DNA of 64,000 bases from Prevotella sp. GTDB lineage: Bacteria; Bacteroidota; Bacteroidia; Bacteroidales; Bacteroidaceae. The notes under the pieces were generated by a model, which was not told the DNA's origin, searched no databases, and saw only the letters and a program-made list of their open reading frames with translations. Positions within the stretch are counted from its first letter, which is position 1. The number at the start of each line of letters is the position of its first letter. The DNA lies in the NCBI GenBank assembly GCA_017410365.1, contig JAFQQY010000015.1:1-64000 (forward strand), written 5' to 3'. A program made the position numbers and the translations under genes. Positions 1 through 8,828 of the stretch are shown in pieces.

Positions 1-198
1 CAATACGTTCCTGACGAAGCGAATTTTTGAGGCAAGCCGATACCGACCGAACCAAACTTTAATTAATCACATTTTCAAAGAACTCTTTGGCAAAGCGGCA
101 TAGCCGTTAGGCCATATATTGAAATTTTAACGAACTATTGTCATATAGTTATTCTGTATTTATGTGTTTTAAACAAACAAATTTTATATTATCGACTG

Positions 199-206
199 CA
201 AAGTTA
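199..206 (-). promoter_or_regulatory. Candidate -7 element of a leftward promoter
   Basis: Read on the minus strand this is TAACTTTG, matching the Bacteroidota -7 consensus TAnnTTTG. No good TTTG at -33 is found at the usual spacing, so only half of the promoter is supported. It would drive a gene beyond the left edge. Confidence 0.35.
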
Positions 207-269
207 CGTTTTTTTCTTCAACAATAAGATTATTTTCTCGACAAAAACATGTTTATAAAAAGTTTTTAT

Positions 270-277
270 TATCTTTG
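270..277 (+). promoter_or_regulatory. Candidate -7 element for rfbA-wzc
   Basis: TATCTTTG matches TAnnTTTG and lies 35 nt before the rfbA start codon, leaving a leader of roughly 28 nt. A -33 TTTG is not obvious. Confidence 0.5.
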
Positions 278-311
278 CAACTGAAATATAACGTTATATA
301 AACACGAATTA

Positions 312-1187
312 ATGAAAGGTATCGTTTTGGCAGGAGGTAGTGGCACGCGCCTTTACCCTATAACGAAAGGCATCAGCAAACAACTGATACCTATCTTTGA
401 CAAGCCAATGATTTACTATCCTATTTCTGTTCTAATGCTTGCTGGAATAAAGGATATACTCATCATAAGCACCCCTTATGACTTACCTTCTTTTAAACGG
501 CTTCTTGGAGATGGCAAAAGCATCGGAGTCAATTTTGAATATGCAGAACAGCCATCACCAGATGGACTTGCTCAAGCATTTATCATAGGTGAAAAATTCA
601 TAGGTGACGATTCTGTTTGTTTAGTATTAGGAGACAATATATTTTATGGTAGCGGCTTTACAAGTTTACTCAAAGAAAGCGTTTTTAATGCTGAAAGAAA
701 CGACTTAGCCTCTGTTTTTGGATATTATGTCAACGACCCTGAAAGATATGGAGTTGCAGAATTCGACAAAAGCGGCAACTGCCTTAGTATAGAAGAAAAG
801 CCTAAAGAACCCAAATCTAACTATGCAGTTGTCGGTCTTTATTTCTACCCCAACAGCGTTATTGAGGTTGCCAAGAGCATAAAACCGAGTCCTCGCGGAG
901 AACTTGAGATTACTTCAGTAAACCAAGTCTACCTAAAAAACAAAAGACTTAAGGTACAGACACTACAAAGAGGCTTTGCATGGTTAGACACTGGTACACA
1001 CGACAGTTTAAGCGAAGCTAGCACATTCATAGAAGTAATAGAAAAAAGACAGGGATTAAAGGTTGCTTGCCTTGAAGAGATTTCATTAAAAAACGGATGG
1101 ATTTCAAAAACAGAACTTGAAGAATTAGCTAAGCCCATGGCAAAAAACCAATATGGTCAATATTTAATTAGTTTATTAAAAAAATAG
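312..1187 (+). CDS. rfbA: Glucose-1-phosphate thymidylyltransferase
   Basis: This cytoplasmic enzyme joins dTTP and glucose-1-phosphate to give dTDP-glucose, the first step of dTDP-L-rhamnose synthesis. The N-terminus has the nucleotide-binding motif [13 protein letters not shown], followed by [16 protein letters not shown]. The metal-site region reads [10 protein letters not shown], and EEKPKEP and LDTGTHDSL are also family hallmarks. At 291 residues it is full length. It lies 13 bp upstream of a Wzc-type chain-length regulator, which suggests use in exopolysaccharide synthesis. The rfbD reductase is about 12 kb away on the other strand, so the pathway genes are split here; rfbB and rfbC are not in the window. 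Confidence 0.95.
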   Translation: MKGIVLAGGSGTRLYPITKGISKQLIPIFDKPMIYYPISVLMLAGIKDILIISTPYDLPSFKRLLGDGKSIGVNFEYAEQPSPDGLAQAFIIGEKFIGDDSVCLVLGDNIFYGSGFTSLLKESVFNAERNDLASVFGYYVNDPERYGVAEFDKSGNCLSIEEKPKEPKSNYAVVGLYFYPNSVIEVAKSIKPSPRGELEITSVNQVYLKNKRLKVQTLQRGFAWLDTGTHDSLSEASTFIEVIEKRQGLKVACLEEISLKNGWISKTELEELAKPMAKNQYGQYLISLLKK

Positions 1188-1200
1188 GAATAATATAATT

Positions 1201-3705
1201 ATGGAAGAAAAGAAACTAAACTCTTTAAACGAAATGCCTCAACAGGTACAGAATGAAGAAGAATCTTCATTTAATTTTAAAATAATATTTGCCATGTTTG
1301 TTTTAAACTGGCAATGGTTTGTATTGTCTATTCTTATTTGTTTATGCACAGCATTAATATATTTAAGATACAAGAGTCCTGTTTATCAAGTTTCTGTTAA
1401 AATGCTTATAAAAGACGAGGACAATTCGAGAAGAGGTGGCGCCAACCAAATGCTTGCTAATATGCAAGACTTTGGATTTATTTCAAGTAGTACGGGTATA
1501 AACAATGAAGTAGAAATTCTACAAAGCCATATTTTGGCAAATGAAGCAGTAAGGGACCTTAAACTTTATGTTGAATACCGAACAGATGGCAAAATCAAAA
1601 ATAGCCTTATTTACAAAACACAGCCTATAAATGTTGACTTAGACCCAACAAGTTTAAACAAACTAGAAAACAAACTGGAATATTTAAAATTAAAAATCAG
1701 TAGAAATGGTAATACATATGAAGTAACTGGTAATACTTATCACGAGAAAAAAATAAAAAAAGCATTCAATGGCTCATTCAAATCGTTGCCAGCTACAATA
1801 AAAACGGAGTTAGGAACTCTAACATTTACCAAGAATGCCACATTAATAGACTCATTAGAGAGCCAAGACAAAGAAAGGGATTTGCATGTTTCTATCGTAC
1901 CTTCATCTGTTGTCGCTGCAAGGTATATAAAATCCATGTCTGTTGAACCGACATCTAAAACTACGTCTATAGCTCTTATGACAATTAAAGATTTCAATAT
2001 AGAAAGAGCTGAAGATTTCCTTAAACAACTTGCTGAGTGCTACAACCGTCAGGCGAATGCTGACAAAAACGAGATTGCCGTAAAAACAGAAGAATTCATA
2101 AACGGCCGTTTGGAGAAAATTGATTCAGAACTTGGAACCACAGAAGGTCAACTTGAGGATTATAAGCGTCGCCATAACCTTACAAACTTAAAGCTTGACG
2201 CAACAGAAACATTAGCACAAGCCAACCAGTATTCTGCAAAGCTTGCCGAAGCCAAATCACAGATCCAATTGTTAGATTACTTACGCGAATATGTTGACAA
2301 TCCTTCTAATAAATACCAGATTATCCCATCTAACGTAGGATTAGCAGATCCATCATCAACGGCATTGATTAATCAATATAATCAATCTGTATTGGATAGA
2401 AATCGCATGCTTCGCACTGCTTCGGACATCGCTCCACAGGTTATGACAATTACAAGTACATTGGATGAACTTCAAAGAAGCATAAGAGTAGCCCTATTAC
2501 AGGCACGCAGAAGTGCTGATATTCAGCGCCAAAGCGTAGAAAGTCAATACTCTATTTATCAAAATCGTGTAGCGAGTACACCTGAACAAGAACGTATCCT
2601 CACACAAATCGGCCGTCAACAGGAAGTAAAATCTGGACTTTACCTAATGCTTTTGCAAAAAAGAGAAGAGAATTCAATTTCTTTAGCAGCGACTGCAGAT
2701 AAAGGTAAATTGATAGACATACCGATGTACGAGGGCAAAGTTAGCCCTAAAGGTAGCATTATATTACTGCTTGCATTAATTATTGGTTTTGGTTTGCCTT
2801 TGTGTATAATATATATTATCCAACTATTAAGATACAAGATTGAAGGCCACGAAGATGTAGAAAGCCTAACAAAGTTACCTATTATTGCAGACGTTGCAGT
2901 TGCAAATGAAAGTGCGAAAGACAAAGCTGGCATTGTTGTAAAAGAGAACCAGAACAACCAAATTGATGAAATATTCCGTAGCATGCGTACCAATATCCAA
3001 TTCATGCTAAAGGAAAATCAAAAAGTAATAATGTTCACCTCTTCTACATCAGGTGAAGGCAAAACATTCAATGCAGCAAACCTTGCTATGAGTTTTGCTT
3101 TATTAGGAAAAAAAGTAATATTACTAGGATTAGACATTCGCAAACCTGCTTTAGGACGGTTGTTCAATATTTCTGACAAGAATAAAGGAGTGACCCAATT
3201 ATTAATAAAAGACAATATTAATTACAATGACATTTCTAGTCAGATACAACCTTCTGGCATTAATAGCAATCTTGATTTAATGCTTGCAGGTCCAACCCCT
3301 CCAAATCCAGCAGAACTTTTAGCACGTGAAAACCTTAATACAATCATAACAGAACTTAAAGCCAAGTATGATTATATAATTCTTGACACGGCTCCTGTTG
3401 GATTGGTGACAGACACTTTACAAATTGGCAAACAAGCAGATGTGACGATAATAGTATGTCGTGCAGATTATACACCAAAGGGAGCTTTTGAACTATTCAA
3501 TTCATTATCTGCAGAAAATAAGTTACCTAATATGTGTATTGTTCTTAATGGCGTAGACATGTCTAAAAAGAAGTATGGCTATTACTATGGTTATGGCCGA
3601 TACGGTAAATATGGCCGATACGGAAGATATGGAAATTATGGCGGATATGGCAATTACGGCAATAGTCATTATAGTAACAAAGACGATAATTCAATAAAGA
3701 AATGA
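1201..3705 (+). CDS. Wzc-type polysaccharide co-polymerase / tyrosine autokinase
   Basis: An inner-membrane protein that controls length and export of exopolysaccharide or capsule. A first membrane segment lies near residues 40-58 and starts a Wzz domain. A long coiled-coil periplasmic part follows, and a second membrane segment lies near 520-540. The cytoplasmic BY-kinase domain has Walker A SSTSGEGKT (about 614-622), Walker A' VILLGLDIRKP and Walker B YIILDTAPVG (near 725). The last 45 residues are almost only Tyr, Gly, Arg and Asn, the expected cluster of autophosphorylated tyrosines. It follows rfbA by 13 bp and its stop overlaps the next start by 4 bp. An outer-membrane exporter (Wza) is not in the window. 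Confidence 0.92.
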   Translation: MEEKKLNSLNEMPQQVQNEEESSFNFKIIFAMFVLNWQWFVLSILICLCTALIYLRYKSPVYQVSVKMLIKDEDNSRRGGANQMLANMQDFGFISSSTGINNEVEILQSHILANEAVRDLKLYVEYRTDGKIKNSLIYKTQPINVDLDPTSLNKLENKLEYLKLKISRNGNTYEVTGNTYHEKKIKKAFNGSFKSLPATIKTELGTLTFTKNATLIDSLESQDKERDLHVSIVPSSVVAARYIKSMSVEPTSKTTSIALMTIKDFNIERAEDFLKQLAECYNRQANADKNEIAVKTEEFINGRLEKIDSELGTTEGQLEDYKRRHNLTNLKLDATETLAQANQYSAKLAEAKSQIQLLDYLREYVDNPSNKYQIIPSNVGLADPSSTALINQYNQSVLDRNRMLRTASDIAPQVMTITSTLDELQRSIRVALLQARRSADIQRQSVESQYSIYQNRVASTPEQERILTQIGRQQEVKSGLYLMLLQKREENSISLAATADKGKLIDIPMYEGKVSPKGSIILLLALIIGFGLPLCIIYIIQLLRYKIEGHEDVESLTKLPIIADVAVANESAKDKAGIVVKENQNNQIDEIFRSMRTNIQFMLKENQKVIMFTSSTSGEGKTFNAANLAMSFALLGKKVILLGLDIRKPALGRLFNISDKNKGVTQLLIKDNINYNDISSQIQPSGINSNLDLMLAGPTPPNPAELLARENLNTIITELKAKYDYIILDTAPVGLVTDTLQIGKQADVTIIVCRADYTPKGAFELFNSLSAENKLPNMCIVLNGVDMSKKKYGYYYGYGRYGKYGRYGRYGNYGGYGNYGNSHYSNKDDNSIKK

Positions 3706-4154
3706 TAATTGCAGTTGATTTCGATGGTACTATTGTTGAACACGAGTACCCAAAAATTGGAAGAGAAATTCCATTTGCGATTGATACACTTAAAATGCTA
3801 ATTAAAGATAGGCATACTCTTATTCTCTGGAGTGTTCGAGAAGGCGAGTTACTTGACGAAGCGATAGAATGGTGTAGAGCGAGAGGTGTGGAATTTTATG
3901 CTACGAACAAAGACTACCCTGAAGAAACAAAGGAAGGCAACCCTGTTTATAGTCGTAAGTTAAAAGCAGACATGTTCATTGACGACAGAAACGTTGGAGG
4001 ATTACCAGATTGGGGAACAATATACAGAATGATAAGCCATAGAAAAACTTGGTCAGACCTACTTATTGAGGCAGAAAATGGCGTCTCTATTGACAACCCA
4101 TACAATAAGGAGTCTAGAACTAGAATAAAAAAGAAAAAATGGTGGCAAATATAA
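3702..4154 (+). CDS. Small HAD-like hydrolase
   Basis: The 150-residue protein begins with the HAD motif DFDGT (Asp5 and Asp7 as nucleophile and general acid). It has a later acidic pair in DMFIDDRN, typical of motif IV, and a Thr/Ser-type motif II region near ILWSVREG. It is cytoplasmic and the substrate is unknown. Its ATG overlaps the wzc stop in an ATGA, so translation is probably coupled. A phosphatase acting on a sugar-phosphate precursor, or on a phosphorylated protein of the export system, is possible but is only inference from position. It ends at a strong bidirectional terminator. Confidence 0.8.
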   Translation: MIIAVDFDGTIVEHEYPKIGREIPFAIDTLKMLIKDRHTLILWSVREGELLDEAIEWCRARGVEFYATNKDYPEETKEGNPVYSRKLKADMFIDDRNVGGLPDWGTIYRMISHRKTWSDLLIEAENGVSIDNPYNKESRTRIKKKKWWQI

Positions 4155-4193
4155 ATGAAATAAAGGCAGGTTAATCCTGCCTTTATTTCATTT
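4153..4193. terminator. Bidirectional terminator, 18-bp perfect stem
   Basis: AAATGAAATAAAGGCAGG (4153-4170) is followed by a 5-nt loop and its exact reverse complement (4176-4193). The outer arms are A-rich and T-rich, so it can serve both converging genes. The right arm contains the stop codon region of the minus-strand fusion gene. Confidence 0.9.
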
Positions 4194-6119
4194 TGAATAT
4201 TCTATTACTGCATTTCTAAATGCAATTGGATTTCCCATATCAAACATTTTTCCATCAAGGCATACGCCAAACATTCCTTTTCTTTCCCTAACTTTATCAA
4301 GCGCAGAGGTTAACTCTATTTCCCCTTCTATTCCCTTTTCATCTGACAATTTGATATCATTAGCCAACTGTTCAAAAACTTCTGGCGTAAGTATATATTG
4401 TCCAAATACTGAATAATATCCTTTAGAACCATCTTGGGATAAGACGCTTAAAAATTCTTCTGCATAACTAGCCTTAGGTTTCTCATGCATAGCTGATACA
4501 TTAAGAACCTTACATTCCCTGTCCTCCCATATACCTTTTAATATACCATAATGACTAACATCAGATAGTGGAATTGGATGAATTCCAACCATTAACGTAT
4601 TATATTTTTCATACTTTTCAATAAGTTGCAAAGCGCATGGCTTATTATTATGACTTTGATAAATTGTATCTCCTAACATTAAAAGAACAGGTTCACCTCC
4701 AGCGAAATCTGCTGCCTGGTAGACAGCATGACCAAACCCTCTCTTTTCTAATTGATATACATATCTTAGCCTCTTTCCTATCTCTGATATACGTTTTTCA
4801 TATTCATAGCATTGTGGATTAAGTTTAGCTATATGTTCATCTGGTAAAGGTTTATCAAAGAAATCGAAATATTGTTTTCGTTCTTCCTCTGAACCTAAGA
4901 CAAGACATATTTCTTCAATTCCACTTTCCACCAATTCTTCAAGGAGAATCAGAATTACAGGACGAACAAATCCATCGGAACAAGGTATTGGAATAAAATC
5001 TTTTTTAATAGCTCTTGTTGCAGGATACAATCTTGTTCCATAACCAGCAACAGGAATAATAGCCTTTTTTACTGTATGAACAGGGTTAATCGTCAATGTA
5101 TAAGCTTTCATTCCACAAGAGTTTAAATATTCTTGCAACTTTAATTGAGATTCCTCGTCACGAGCAAGGAACTGGACAGAACCATCTCCATGAGAGCCAA
5201 CACCCTTTCCACCATATATCCATTTATCAATAACTGGATCACAAAGAACTGATTTAAGCTTCGGTGCATCAAGAGCAGCAGACATTGGAGATACATATCG
5301 ATCAAACAAATCTTCTGCCTCAACCATAAGCTTACCTAAACCGGGAATATCACCCTCTGCCATACATTTGATTGCCCTCTGTACGATTTCACGGTTCAAA
5401 GGGCCCAAGGCATTCTGTTCCAACATTTCAGCATCATTAGATGCAAAAGGATAAGCCTTATTCAAGTCTCTCAATATTTTAATTGTATCCTTTGAGGCAC
5501 ATAAATCTGCAAAAACCCAAAACAATTTCTTCCTTACCTTTAAAGCCTGCACTTCTATTTCGTCACCATCAAAAATCATGAGATTAGGCTTAACACCAAA
5601 TGCACATGCTTGATCCAATCTTCCGCAACGTGATAATGTTCTAAGCTCTCCCCAATAAGCGATATTCATTTCACCCATGGTATTCAGATTCAACTTATAT
5701 AACAAGTTAAATGCACGAGCTACGAGGACACATATAGCAGCACTGCTGGACAAACCGCTTTTGATAGGCAAAGTCATTCCTGTTATTCGTATTCTAACAC
5801 CGCCGACTTTATACCATTCTAACATATATGATGCGACACCAGCACAATAGCAGAAAAATGACCCTGACTTAGCTATGCTTTTCAGGTCACTCTCTATCAT
5901 CTTACAAGAAAAATTCTGCCAATTATCAGGTCTTTGCAAATCATCATTGAACACTTCAAATAAATTAGACTTCTCAACTTCAGCATATATACCTTGTTCT
6001 ATACCTGTAACGATAGCCGCACCAGGTTCTATATCTGCATTCATAGTACGATAGTGTCCAGCCCAATCTGAATGTTCTCCAAATAGGCACAAACGCCCAG
6101 GAACAAATAACTTCAACAT
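4188..6119 (-). CDS. Fused GHMP sugar kinase and sugar-1-phosphate nucleotidyltransferase
   Basis: The 643-residue protein joins two enzymes. Residues 1-345 are a GHMP kinase of the galactokinase/mevalonate kinase type. Its motifs are PGRLCLFGEHSDW (motif 1), PIKSGLSSSAA (ATP loop) and GGKGVGSHGDG (motif 3). Residues from about 365 are a GalU-like transferase with AIIPVAGYGTRLYPATRA, the metal-site stretch LMLGDTIY and MHEKPKA. The natural reading is salvage of a free sugar to its 1-phosphate and then to a nucleotide sugar; the sugar is not known. The order is the reverse of Bacteroides FKP, where the pyrophosphorylase is N-terminal. The start at 6119 (MLKLFVPGR) was preferred over 6179, which adds 20 residues with no family match. 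Confidence 0.82.
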   Translation of the reverse strand: MLKLFVPGRLCLFGEHSDWAGHYRTMNADIEPGAAIVTGIEQGIYAEVEKSNLFEVFNDDLQRPDNWQNFSCKMIESDLKSIAKSGSFFCYCAGVASYMLEWYKVGGVRIRITGMTLPIKSGLSSSAAICVLVARAFNLLYKLNLNTMGEMNIAYWGELRTLSRCGRLDQACAFGVKPNLMIFDGDEIEVQALKVRKKLFWVFADLCASKDTIKILRDLNKAYPFASNDAEMLEQNALGPLNREIVQRAIKCMAEGDIPGLGKLMVEAEDLFDRYVSPMSAALDAPKLKSVLCDPVIDKWIYGGKGVGSHGDGSVQFLARDEESQLKLQEYLNSCGMKAYTLTINPVHTVKKAIIPVAGYGTRLYPATRAIKKDFIPIPCSDGFVRPVILILLEELVESGIEEICLVLGSEEERKQYFDFFDKPLPDEHIAKLNPQCYEYEKRISEIGKRLRYVYQLEKRGFGHAVYQAADFAGGEPVLLMLGDTIYQSHNNKPCALQLIEKYEKYNTLMVGIHPIPLSDVSHYGILKGIWEDRECKVLNVSAMHEKPKASYAEEFLSVLSQDGSKGYYSVFGQYILTPEVFEQLANDIKLSDEKGIEGEIELTSALDKVRERKGMFGVCLDGKMFDMGNPIAFRNAVIEYSK

Positions 6120-6215
6120 CGTATATCTTTCATTAGTAAAACTTATTACAAAGATAATAAAAAAATAGATTAAATACAAATTACATATATATATTATAAA
6201 ATAATTGCTTAAATA

Positions 6216-6247
6216 TTTGGGGAATATAAGTTTTTTGAATACTTTTG
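6216..6247 (+). promoter_or_regulatory. Bacteroidota promoter for the sigma factor gene
   Basis: TTTG at 6216-6219 and TACTTTTG at 6240-6247 with 20 nt between them fit the -33/-7 consensus well. Transcription would start near 6254, leaving a leader of about 68 nt. Confidence 0.75.
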
Positions 6248-6321
6248 CAGTAGAATAATTAATAATTTAAATATATATTGCCTATAGAAAAAGTTTTTAC
6301 TTAACAAATAAAAGATTAAGT

Positions 6322-6921
6322 ATGAAGCAATTTGATAATATGTCAGACGAAGAACTGGCATTATTATATATTAAAGGCAATAATAGTGCATTCGACGAGT
6401 TACTAACAAGAAACCAATCAAAACTATTTACCTATATCCTGTACATGGTTAAAGATCAGGATGTAGCCAATGATATTTTCCAAGATACTTTTGTAAAAGT
6501 AATAACAAAGCTCCATGAAGGCAAGTATACTGATTCCGGTCGTTTTTCATATTGGATTACCAGAATAGCCCATAACGTTATTATGGACTGGTATCGTATA
6601 CAAAAGAACGAGCATATTGTAGAGCCAACAGAAGACAATGATTTAAGCAATCTGAAGGGAGCATCTGTTACAGACACAAACAGAGAAAACGAAATTATTA
6701 ATGAGCAAATTCTTACAGATGTAAAACACATGATGAATTGTCTCCCGGCTTCACAACGAGAAGTCGTATACATGCGTTTTTATCAGGACTTGTCTTTCAA
6801 AGAAATTGCAGACATAACAGGAGTTAGTATCAACACGTCACTTGGCCGTATGCGATATGCAATTTTAAATATGCGTCGTATGGCAAAAGACCATAATATT
6901 ATTTTAAAGTACGAAATGTAA
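6322..6921 (+). CDS. RNA polymerase sigma-70 factor, ECF type
   Basis: The 199-residue protein has region 2 (about residues 25-95, including DIFQDTFVKVI and GRFSYWITRIAHNVIMDWYR) and region 4 (about 130-185, with ASQREVVYMRFYQDLSFKEIADITGVS, a helix-turn-helix for -35 recognition). No anti-sigma gene is adjacent: the next gene is convergent rpe. It has its own promoter. Stand-alone sigma factors of this kind are common and well conserved in Bacteroidota. Target genes cannot be named from the sequence. Confidence 0.9.
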   Translation: MKQFDNMSDEELALLYIKGNNSAFDELLTRNQSKLFTYILYMVKDQDVANDIFQDTFVKVITKLHEGKYTDSGRFSYWITRIAHNVIMDWYRIQKNEHIVEPTEDNDLSNLKGASVTDTNRENEIINEQILTDVKHMMNCLPASQREVVYMRFYQDLSFKEIADITGVSINTSLGRMRYAILNMRRMAKDHNIILKYEM

Positions 6922-6932
6922 AAACTAAAAAG

Positions 6933-6958
6933 GGGCGCATTATTAAACCGATGCGCCC
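6933..6958 (-). terminator. Terminator for rpe
   Basis: GGGCGCAT and ATGCGCCC form an 8-bp stem around a 10-nt loop. On the minus strand it is followed by CTTTTTAGTTTTT, so it ends rpe transcription. It may also serve the converging sigma factor gene. Confidence 0.8.
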
Positions 6959-6985
6959 GCTTAAAATAATAGAATAAATACTATG

Positions 6986-7633
6986 CTACAAGCACTTTAA
7001 TCCTCTGATAGCATCTTCGGGATTTGAAGCTTTAAAAACATAACTACCACTTACAAGTACATTTGCTCCTGCCTCAACCAATTTAGGGGCTGTTTCTTGT
7101 TGAACTCCACCATCAACCTCTATCAGGACGTTGGCCCCTTTACGTCCTACCATTTCTCGTAATTGTTTAACTCGAGACAATGTGTTTTCAATGAACTTCT
7201 GTCCACCAAATCCAGGATTGACGCTCATTAACAGAACCATATCCACATCATTTATTATATCCTCAAGCATTGCGACAGGAGTTGAAGGATTCAGTGTTAC
7301 TCCAGCCTTCATTCCTGCATCATGAATTTCCTGTATTGTTCGATGTAGATGTGTGCAAGCTTCATAATGAACATTCATCATCATCGCTCCAAGCTTCGCA
7401 GTTTGCTCTATATATCGCTCAGGATGCACAATCATGTAGTGAATATCTAAAGGCTTTATACACTTTTTTGCGACAGCCTCTATTACAGGGAAACCAAAGG
7501 ATATATTAGGAACAAATACTCCATCCATGACATCAACATGAAGCCAATCAGCCTCACTCCGATTAATCATTTCAATTTCTTTGTCCAAACATAAGAAATC
7601 TGCTGCTAGAAGAGATGGTGATACAATAGTCAT
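6986..7633 (-). CDS. rpe: Ribulose-phosphate 3-epimerase
   Basis: This enzyme interconverts ribulose-5-phosphate and xylulose-5-phosphate in the pentose phosphate pathway. The TIM barrel shows SPSLLAADF at the N-terminus, the metal/acid motif HVDVMDGVFVPNISFG, HYMIVHPERY, the glycine-rich phosphate site VNPGFGGQKF and EVDGGV near the C-terminus. The 215 residues are the usual length. It is separated from fmt upstream by about 200 bp, so it may have its own promoter. A weak -7-like CAACTTTG is present at 7654-7647. Confidence 0.95.
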   Translation of the reverse strand: MTIVSPSLLAADFLCLDKEIEMINRSEADWLHVDVMDGVFVPNISFGFPVIEAVAKKCIKPLDIHYMIVHPERYIEQTAKLGAMMMNVHYEACTHLHRTIQEIHDAGMKAGVTLNPSTPVAMLEDIINDVDMVLLMSVNPGFGGQKFIENTLSRVKQLREMVGRKGANVLIEVDGGVQQETAPKLVEAGANVLVSGSYVFKASNPEDAIRGLKCL

Positions 7634-7835
7634 TTTAATTAAAACACAAAGTTGTTTCCGAACTGATATTTTTTTTAGTTACAGCATTATAAGCATATGC
7701 TATCTGCTTAATAATTAGCAACGTACTTTCTTTAGGGTTAAATGAATCTTGTGTAGAATAATCCATAGGCAACATAAATTAAAGTTATATATCTCTAAAA
7801 CGACAGTTACCAGGAATTATTATATAAATCACAAT

Positions 7836-8813
7836 TTATTTTACAATATATCGCTCTATATTTTTAAAACCATTGATAAAATCATTAGCCTTCATGCGAG
7901 TTTTACCCGCTATTTGGAGCTCTAAAACCTCTATTGCTCCATCTTTTGCTTGAATGAATAATGATTTTTGCTCTACATGTATTGTACCTGCTTCATTTGA
8001 AAATGATAAAGCAGACTTCTTTGTCTTAAATACTTTCAAAACAAATTCTTTACCAGAAGAATCGACCAGCATAGTCCATGCTCCAGGATATGGACTTAAC
8101 CCTCTAACAAAATTATAAACATTTGCATTTGGCTTATTCCAATCAATCCTACAAGTATCTTTGAATATTTTGGGCGCATGTTTAAGTGTATTTATATCTA
8201 TCCCCATTTCATTTTGTGCCATACTTTCCGGATATCCATCAGATTCAATAATCTTATCCAAAGTTTTCAAACAGATTTCTGCCCCTAAGTGCATAAGCCC
8301 ATTATACACATCCTCTACATTATAATCATCCAATATATCGTATGGCAATTGCATTATAACACGCCCTGTATCAATTTCATGATCTAAGAAGAACGTTGTC
8401 ACACCTGTACGGGTTTCTCCATTAATAACAGCCCAGTTGATTGGTGCTGCTCCTCTGTATTGAGGCAACAACGCAGCATGAACATTAAATGTTCCATACT
8501 CAGGCATATCCCATACTATTTCCGGCAACATTCTAAATGCCACAACAATCTGCAAGTTGGCATTAAAAGACTTTAATTCCTCGATAAAGCCTTCGTCCTT
8601 CATTTTTACAGGCTGCAACACTGGTATGTTCTTAGACTGAGCATACTGTTTCACTGCTGAAGGTTGCAATATACTACCATGACGTCCTACAGGTTTGTCC
8701 GGTTGTGTTACAACAGCAACAACATTATAATTATTATCAACCAGACTCTGTAATGTTTCTACAGCAAACTCTGGCGTACCCATGAAAACTATACGTAGAT
8801 CTTCTTTTTTCAT
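7836..8813 (-). CDS. fmt: Methionyl-tRNA formyltransferase
   Basis: Formylates Met-tRNAfMet using 10-formyltetrahydrofolate for translation initiation. The N-terminal Rossmann domain starts LRIVFMGTPEFAVETL. The catalytic stretch NVHAALLPQYRGAAPINWA and the motif DHEIDTG follow, then a C-terminal OB-like domain from about residue 210. The start at 8813 (MKKEDLRIV) fits family length; the frame is open to 8828, directly against the stop codon of the upstream channel gene. It is the last gene of a tightly spaced minus-strand run. Confidence 0.95.
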   Translation of the reverse strand: MKKEDLRIVFMGTPEFAVETLQSLVDNNYNVVAVVTQPDKPVGRHGSILQPSAVKQYAQSKNIPVLQPVKMKDEGFIEELKSFNANLQIVVAFRMLPEIVWDMPEYGTFNVHAALLPQYRGAAPINWAVINGETRTGVTTFFLDHEIDTGRVIMQLPYDILDDYNVEDVYNGLMHLGAEICLKTLDKIIESDGYPESMAQNEMGIDINTLKHAPKIFKDTCRIDWNKPNANVYNFVRGLSPYPGAWTMLVDSSGKEFVLKVFKTKKSALSFSNEAGTIHVEQKSLFIQAKDGAIEVLELQIAGKTRMKANDFINGFKNIERYIVK

Positions 8814-8828
8814 CTCGTTTAAAAACAT

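Larger units (their letters stand above)
1..311. other. Left-edge intergenic region, no gene recognised
   Basis: No convincing coding frame is visible in these bases. The right part (about 180-300) is AT-rich and carries back-to-back promoter elements: a minus-strand TAACTTTG at 206-199 and a plus-strand TATCTTTG at 270-277. The left part could be the 5' leader of a minus-strand gene lying outside the window. A short CGGC-ATA-GCCG hairpin near 92-103 is the only structure seen there. Confidence 0.4.

Noticed and set aside
1-200. Short minus-strand reading frames at the left edge as a partial gene
   Set aside because: The frames are broken by stops and have no family match; the region is better described as an unassigned leader.
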